Source: Verrucomicrobiales bacterium
Lineage (GTDB): Bacteria; Verrucomicrobiota; Verrucomicrobiia; Limisphaerales; UBA11320
DNA: 64,000 nucleotides
Direction of reading: 5' to 3'
Assembly: GCA_016793885.1 (NCBI GenBank)
Contig: JAEUHE010000065.1
Coordinates: 1-64,000 of the forward strand
Shown: piece by piece, positions 59,412-64,000 of the stretch
Layout of the letters: every line of letters starts with the position of its first letter
Numbering within the stretch: position 1 is the stretch's first letter
The notes under the pieces: model-generated
The model's database searches: none
The model's input: the letters and a program-made list of their open reading frames with translations, nothing else
What the model was told of the DNA's origin: nothing
Program-made: the position numbers and the translations under genes

Positions 59412-62381
59412 TCATTTCATTTTGTCGGCCGGGGCTTCCAAAAAGCCCAGCAGATCCAGCACCTGATCTCGGCTGAATCCGTTGAGCAATCCTTCGGGCA
59501 TGGGCGATACTGAACTGAGCTTACGGCTCACGACCTGGTCCAGAGCCGCTTCGACTTCCCACTCACCCGAGGAGCCGGTTGCCAGGACGAGCTGGCGGGT
59601 GTCTTCTTGAACGATTACTCCGCTGACCTCGGACCCGTCCTTCAGTTGGAGTTGAGTCACCTGGTACTTTTCGTCGATCGCTCGGGAGGGAAACAGAACA
59701 CTCTCCAGAATTGCGCGTCGATCCATGCGGAGTCCCACGGATGTGAGATCAGGACCCTGGTCTCCACCTTCGGAGCCCGCACGGTGACAGTGCATGCATC
59801 CTGCCGCTTGGAACAGCTGTTCTCCTGAGGTTCGTGAGCGGCTGCCTTGAGTAAAGCTCAGATCAAAATCCTCCAGCTTCCAATCTCGGCCTTCGCCCCG
59901 GACTGGGCTCGAACTCAGCTTCGCCGCGGTGAGTGCCACGGGCCTTTGCGACGTTAGGTAGGGTTGAAGTGTGCGAGCATCCTCGACGCCTAGCCGGTCC
60001 GCGACCCGCTTGCGGGACCGATGGATGGAGGAATAATAGTCCCGTCCCCCCTGCGCTTGCTCCGCCCGCTGCAAGGCTTCGAAAAAAGCGATTCGATCCT
60101 TCTGAGTCCACTCGGTTTCCAGAGGGGCAAGTTGAGCGCAAAAATGCACGAGGTCATCCGTCAGTCGAGTCCGTGCGAGCAGCCCGCAAGTCTTGGAGAG
60201 GACTTCCGGATGCCGTAGGAAGGTGAGAATGCGAGCCATCTCGCGATTCACCCAACGAGAAGGAGTTGGGTATTCCGAATTGAGACGGTTTCCGATTTGC
60301 GACGCGAGCGCGGGTGCGGGGACTCCCTGACGAGCAAGCGCGGCACTGAGCACGCGGAGGGCATCCAGCCGATCGCGCTCCGTCAGGTCCGTCCAAGGAA
60401 GCTGGGCGATCTGCTGCAATGCCTCATCAATTGAGCCCTCATCACATCGCACCATGGCCAATAAGGCGGCCAGCCTCACTGGGATGGAGGGTTCGCCTAG
60501 CGCACGGCTTTTCCAGTCGCGGATCGGCCACTCCTCCAGTTTCCGCAACGCGGTGTAACGTACGGTACGGTTGCTGTGCTCGAGGCCGTTCCAAATGGTG
60601 TTCAACGATCGCGGTGAAGCCGGGGATGCCGGCAGTAACCGGCTGAGCAGGACCGCTGAGGGTTCCGGCGAGGCCTTGCGGTCGTGGGAGGCATGAGGGT
60701 CGCGGGAACCCGTTGAACTCACCCGATACAATCCTGATTGAGTTCCCCGGCCTCCAGTGACGACATACATAGCCCCGTCGTTGCCGAAGGTGAAATCGGT
60801 TACATTAAAGGGACGCGCGCTGAGAAAGACCTCCCAAGTTGCGGCGCTGGTTTCGGAATCGGATCTGGGATGGACTGCGATCATTCGTCCGTAGGCCCAG
60901 TCGGCAATGAAGAACGCCCGGCGATACTTTTCCGGGAATCCACTCCGCGTTCCAAACTGAACCCCGGTGGGCGAACCAACCCCAATATCCACGACCGATG
61001 GGATGGAATCCAGACTGTAGAGAGGCAGGTTGCCTTCCCCGCGTCGCCAGCCGAAGTCGCCACCTGGGACCAAGTTTAACACCCGCGTGGGATGGTACCA
61101 CGGGGCTCCGATGTCGCGTTCCATATCGGCATCGTAGGTGAAGAGCTGTCCGTGGGCGTCGAATGCCAGGTCCATCGGATTTCTTAGGCCTCCGGCAAAG
61201 AGCCGGAAGAACGAGCCGTCCTGATCCGTTTGAAGCACATGTCCTACCCGCGCATATCGAGCGGTGGGTCTGACCTTTGAGGGTGTTGAGGTGGGCAGGA
61301 GCACGTCATCGGGCATTCGTTGCAACGGCGAGGCTGGATCTAGCTCCTTAGGCAAGGCGACATCGTCGCCGTGGGCGATGTAGATGAGACCGTCGGGACC
61401 CAAGGTCATTTGGTTTCTTCCGTGTCCCACCCCGCCTTCCGTGGCTAACAAAAGCTTCTTCTCCTCAAATACTCCGTCGTCGTCGACATCTCTCAGTCGG
61501 TAGAGTCCTTTGTCGTTGTTGGCATTCACAAAGAGATAACCGTGGGCATGTAGCAATCCGCGGCATTCTTTCAGGGTGTTTTCGATCACTTGAACTCGCT
61601 CTACGCGTTGGGAGCCGAGCGTCAGGCGCAGCAACCCCTGCTTCTCCCGTGCGATGACCAATCGCCCTTGAGGATCGAAATCCAGGGCGATCCAAGAGTC
61701 CTCATCGGGTAGGGCGGAGCGGAGTAGTTCCACTTGGAAGCCCGGGAGGACCTGGAAAGTGTGGGGATCCGTCGCTGTTCCGGTCCCTTTCGCGAGCATC
61801 CAACTGTTGTAGGCATCGACCGAGCGGGTGGCGGCGAAGGGATCGCCCCAGCGTTTTAGCCCGGTTGCCCCATGGTTCATAGCGGGCTGCCAGTCGGGCG
61901 TATCGGCGTCCGGGAGTTGCTGCCAGTGCGAGGGGGCGGTCCGGCCGCCTGCCCAGGAGGAATCAGAGACCACCCATCGTTGACGGCCATCGTTGAGCGC
62001 CAACTCGAGCATCAGGCGAAGGGCGGGGGGACGGTTGGACGCTTGAACTTCGACCGCGAGCAGATTGGTGCCGGTTTTGAGTAAGCGAGTGACGTCCAAG
62101 CTCAGGGCGTTGCTGACTCCAGCGCAGCGTCCAGCCGGCGTGCCGTTAAGCCATAGTTCGGCTCGTTCGTCGGCTGCGATGAGCAAGATGGCTTTCGCCA
62201 CATTGGCTCCGGACACGAAGGAGCGTCGGAAGTGATGGGTTTGCGCAGTGGAGGAAGCCGCCGTTTGATCCTTGGGACTCGAGAGCGTGATCCACTCCGA
62301 TTGGTGGGGCAGTAAGTCTTCGCTCACCACGGCACGGCACAACAGTGGCAGGCAAAGGAATGCGATCAGGCCGAGTTTCAT
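59412..62381 (-). CDS. PVC-type membrane-bound dehydrogenase with jelly-roll, propeller, HEAT and c-type heme domains
   Basis: Exported protein of 989 aa. ATG 62381 gives the signal peptide MKLGLIAFLCLPLLCRAVV; the open frame upstream (to 62546) only reads through a palindrome. An N-terminal jelly-roll (about 20-160, LLIAADERAELWLNG) precedes a sorbosone/PQQ-type sugar dehydrogenase propeller (about 210-560, VELLRSALPDEDSWIALDFDPQGRLVIA...), a HEAT-like helical part (about 600-800) and a C-terminal heme domain with one CMHCH, GPDLTSVG and a conserved QLQLKDGSEVSGVIVQED segment. This layout is characteristic of Planctomycetes and Verrucomicrobia. The oxidised substrate, possibly a sugar, is unknown. 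Confidence 0.9.
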   Translation of the reverse strand: MKLGLIAFLCLPLLCRAVVSEDLLPHQSEWITLSSPKDQTAASSTAQTHHFRRSFVSGANVAKAILLIAADERAELWLNGTPAGRCAGVSNALSLDVTRLLKTGTNLLAVEVQASNRPPALRLMLELALNDGRQRWVVSDSSWAGGRTAPSHWQQLPDADTPDWQPAMNHGATGLKRWGDPFAATRSVDAYNSWMLAKGTGTATDPHTFQVLPGFQVELLRSALPDEDSWIALDFDPQGRLVIAREKQGLLRLTLGSQRVERVQVIENTLKECRGLLHAHGYLFVNANNDKGLYRLRDVDDDGVFEEKKLLLATEGGVGHGRNQMTLGPDGLIYIAHGDDVALPKELDPASPLQRMPDDVLLPTSTPSKVRPTARYARVGHVLQTDQDGSFFRLFAGGLRNPMDLAFDAHGQLFTYDADMERDIGAPWYHPTRVLNLVPGGDFGWRRGEGNLPLYSLDSIPSVVDIGVGSPTGVQFGTRSGFPEKYRRAFFIADWAYGRMIAVHPRSDSETSAATWEVFLSARPFNVTDFTFGNDGAMYVVTGGRGTQSGLYRVSSTGSRDPHASHDRKASPEPSAVLLSRLLPASPASPRSLNTIWNGLEHSNRTVRYTALRKLEEWPIRDWKSRALGEPSIPVRLAALLAMVRCDEGSIDEALQQIAQLPWTDLTERDRLDALRVLSAALARQGVPAPALASQIGNRLNSEYPTPSRWVNREMARILTFLRHPEVLSKTCGLLARTRLTDDLVHFCAQLAPLETEWTQKDRIAFFEALQRAEQAQGGRDYYSSIHRSRKRVADRLGVEDARTLQPYLTSQRPVALTAAKLSSSPVRGEGRDWKLEDFDLSFTQGSRSRTSGEQLFQAAGCMHCHRAGSEGGDQGPDLTSVGLRMDRRAILESVLFPSRAIDEKYQVTQLQLKDGSEVSGVIVQEDTRQLVLATGSSGEWEVEAALDQVVSRKLSSVSPMPEGLLNGFSRDQVLDLLGFLEAPADKMK

Positions 62382-62926
62382 GGCCGAGAGGTGTAGCCTT
62401 GAACTTCGGGTACGGCAACGCTCAATGGGCCTGACGGGGCGCAGGGGGTGATTATTTTCCGGGTGAGGCGGGGAACTATCGAACGGCGGACCTAGCAATC
62501 GTTGTTCGTATGGAGTTCCGCCTTCAGGCGGAAGAGGCGTAAACATGAGCCCACCAGTCTAGGATCCAGCGCCCCCATGCTCCTCATGCCCTAGGGGACC
62601 GCCTGAAGGCGGAACTACGTACAAAAGACGACGGCTCACCCTCAAATAATCACACCCTTGCTCTGCGGGGTGATTAACTCCACACGACGCTCTATCCTTT
62701 GCACCGCCAAAACGTTTCCATTCTACTTAGGAATCTATCAACCCAGCGAATGGCTCAGGGGGACTGCTTTGTCTGACAGACTCTAACGCTAGAAACAGCC
62801 GAAGGCCCCGCGTTAGTCGGGGATGGACATTTGTTGAAACCGGTCGCACAAGGCTGGCCTACGAATCCTCTCGATTTGGAGTCTGGATTTTCAGCCCTCT
62901 CGGCCCTACTATGTAGTGCGTTAGCC
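62382..62926. other. divergent intergenic region with palindromes
   Basis: 545 bp between the divergent heme-dehydrogenase and PSCyt genes, so promoters for both should lie here. Visible features are the two palindromes at 62512-62531 and about 62599-62615. Beyond 62620 I see no hairpin, RNA gene or clear promoter. Confidence 0.5.
62512..62616. repeat. facing copies of the GGAGTTCCGCCTTCAGGCGG palindrome
   Basis: A full copy at 62512-62531 is followed by an inverted copy CCGCCTGAAGGCGGAACT at 62599-62616. The pair encloses about 67 bp and has the same inverted arrangement as the pair at 25597-25667. Confidence 0.8.
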
Positions 62927-64000
62927 ATGTTCAAAGGAAAGCTTTCAGTCCTGTTGGCCCTGTTCCCGACTTTGGCACTCCAGTCGGCCGTGGTGGATTA
63001 CAGCCGTGATATCCAACCCGTGCTCGCCGAGCACTGTTTCCATTGTCACGGGATGGATGAAAAGACGCGCAAAGGGAATCTGCGTTTGGACGATCGGGAG
63101 GCGGCGCTCAAGGGGGGGAAGAACGATGGTCCCGCGATTGTTCCAGGGCAGCCGGACAAGAGCGCCTTGCTGGCGCGGATCCTCTCCCACGATCCCGATG
63201 AGGTGATGCCTCCTCCCAAGGAGAAAAAGCCGGTATTGGCCGCCGACGTTTCGAAGTTGCGGGAGTGGATTGCAGAGGGGGCTCCCTACTCGGGGCATTG
63301 GGCGTTTACCGCCCCCGTGAAGGTGGCTTTGCCGGAAGGATCTTCCCATCCAGTGGACGCCTTTGTCCTCGCGCGGCTGAAAAAGGAAGGGCTTTCGTTC
63401 TCTCCGGCCGCCTCCCCTGAAACCATCTGCCGTCGATTGCATCTCGATCTCATAGGCCTTCCGCCGGCTCCGGCGGCGCTGGATGCATTCCTGCAGGACG
63501 TGGGCAGGTCGGGGCTGGAACGGGCGACCCGCGATTGGACGGAAACCTTGCTCAAGGACCGCCGGTACGGGGAGAAATGGGCTCGGCACTGGCTGGATGT
63601 CGCTCGCTATTCCGACAGCAACGGCTTCGAAAAGGACCTGCCACGTGATCAATGGGCTTGGCGCGACTGGGTTATCGAGGCCATGAACTCAGATTTACCG
63701 TACGATCGTTTTTTGATGGAGCAGCTGGCCGGTGATCTCTTGCCCGACGCTTCGCAAGAACAGCGAATCGCCACCGGCTTTCTTCGCAACAGCATGCTCA
63801 ATGAGGAGGGGGCAATCATCCCCGAGGAGTGGCGGATGGAGGCCATGTTTGATCGGATGGACGCGGTGGGCTCGGGCATGCTGGGCTTGTCGCTTCGATG
63901 CGCACAGTGTCACACGCACAAGTTCGATCCCATCTCCCACACTGAATACTACGGGGTCTTTGCTTTCTTAAACAACGCCTATGAGGCCAAGTCCTGGGTC
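62927..64000 (+). CDS. PSCyt1/PSCyt2 (DUF1549) planctomycete-type cytochrome protein, 3' end outside window
   Basis: Partial coding region of 358 codons, open to the window end. The signal peptide (VLLALFPTLALQSAV) precedes the PSCyt1 heme domain with CFHCHG (C37, C40, H41) and GPAIVPGQPDKSALLARI. The PSCyt2 domain follows, with KWARHWLDVARYSDSNGFEKD and a second heme-type motif CAQCHTHKFDPI. Full proteins of this family continue into a DUF1553 domain and often sit next to a DUF1501 (sulfatase-like) gene. It is abundant in Planctomycetes and Verrucomicrobia. The function is not established; polysaccharide use has been suggested. Confidence 0.93.
   Translation, partial: MFKGKLSVLLALFPTLALQSAVVDYSRDIQPVLAEHCFHCHGMDEKTRKGNLRLDDREAALKGGKNDGPAIVPGQPDKSALLARILSHDPDEVMPPPKEKKPVLAADVSKLREWIAEGAPYSGHWAFTAPVKVALPEGSSHPVDAFVLARLKKEGLSFSPAASPETICRRLHLDLIGLPPAPAALDAFLQDVGRSGLERATRDWTETLLKDRRYGEKWARHWLDVARYSDSNGFEKDLPRDQWAWRDWVIEAMNSDLPYDRFLMEQLAGDLLPDASQEQRIATGFLRNSMLNEEGAIIPEEWRMEAMFDRMDAVGSGMLGLSLRCAQCHTHKFDPISHTEYYGVFAFLNNAYEAKSWV

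Noticed and set aside
62382-62546. Longer N-terminus for the heme-binding dehydrogenase (start at 62546)
   Set aside because: The extra residues (PLPPEGGTPY...) come from the dispersed palindrome, and a proper signal peptide starts at 62381.

Overview
The window looks like chromosomal DNA from a verrucomicrobium, most likely near the Pedosphaera/Limisphaerales group. This rests on gene content, because no rRNA gene is present. Typical features of the PVC superphylum are: large secreted CotH/lamin-tail proteins; a planctomycete-type cytochrome protein with PSCyt1/PSCyt2 domains; a jelly-roll, beta-propeller, HEAT and CxxCH 'membrane-bound dehydrogenase'; a ccoNO gene fusion with a short CcoP; and many dispersed palindromes. 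The DNA is GC-rich, genes are dense, and neighbouring genes often overlap as ATGA or GTGA.

Layout. 1-454: hairpins and a tandem palindromic repeat. 455-4668: a two-component system whose sensor has an extracytoplasmic discoidin-like module and about 14 propeller motifs, with a NarL/FixJ-type regulator. 5153-15025: two very large secreted proteins, a CotH/LTD protein and a five-module tandem repeat protein. Both carry the same module as the sensor, eight copies in all. 15146-15231: tRNA-Tyr. 15328-20706 (minus): 2-aminoethylphosphonate breakdown by the phosphonoacetate route (phnW, phnA, phnY, and a probable pbfA). 20852-24308: a secreted gluzincin-like protein without an evident HExxH, a lysine 2,3-aminomutase family enzyme and endonuclease III. 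24484-34246 (minus): a possible CTP-dependent lipid kinase or cytidylyltransferase, a small-domain membrane protein, a TraB-like lipoprotein, an SMP-30 lactonase, UbiE and UbiA enzymes, an S9A oligopeptidase and a secreted serine hydrolase.

34478-42943: a full cbb3 oxidase cluster (ccoI, ccoS, ccoNO, ccoQ, ccoP, ccoG, ccoH and a SafE/DsbD-like copper-handling candidate). 43038-48431: a 1797-residue secreted PI-PLC X/LamG/PA14-like protein. 48601-50068: an ABM-fold monooxygenase overlapping an iron-type alcohol dehydrogenase. 50296-57836: the rod-shape operon mreB-mreC-mreD-mrdA-rodA followed by RNase E/G. 57899-58466: a gene-free stretch with two copies of a palindrome centred on ACGTACGT. 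58467-64000: an ADP-ribosylglycohydrolase, the heme-binding dehydrogenase, and, divergent from it, the start of a PSCyt1/PSCyt2 protein cut by the window end.

The most unusual signals are: (i) one discoidin-like module shared by a sensor kinase and its two giant secreted neighbours; (ii) a C-terminal tail shared by three giant exported proteins; (iii) palindromes built as GACC-arm-ACGTACGT-arm-GGTC in two intergenic regions 53 kb apart; and (iv) a GGAGTTCC-type palindrome that has become part of the N-terminus of a secreted protein. All functions are read from sequence motifs and context. No database search was possible.
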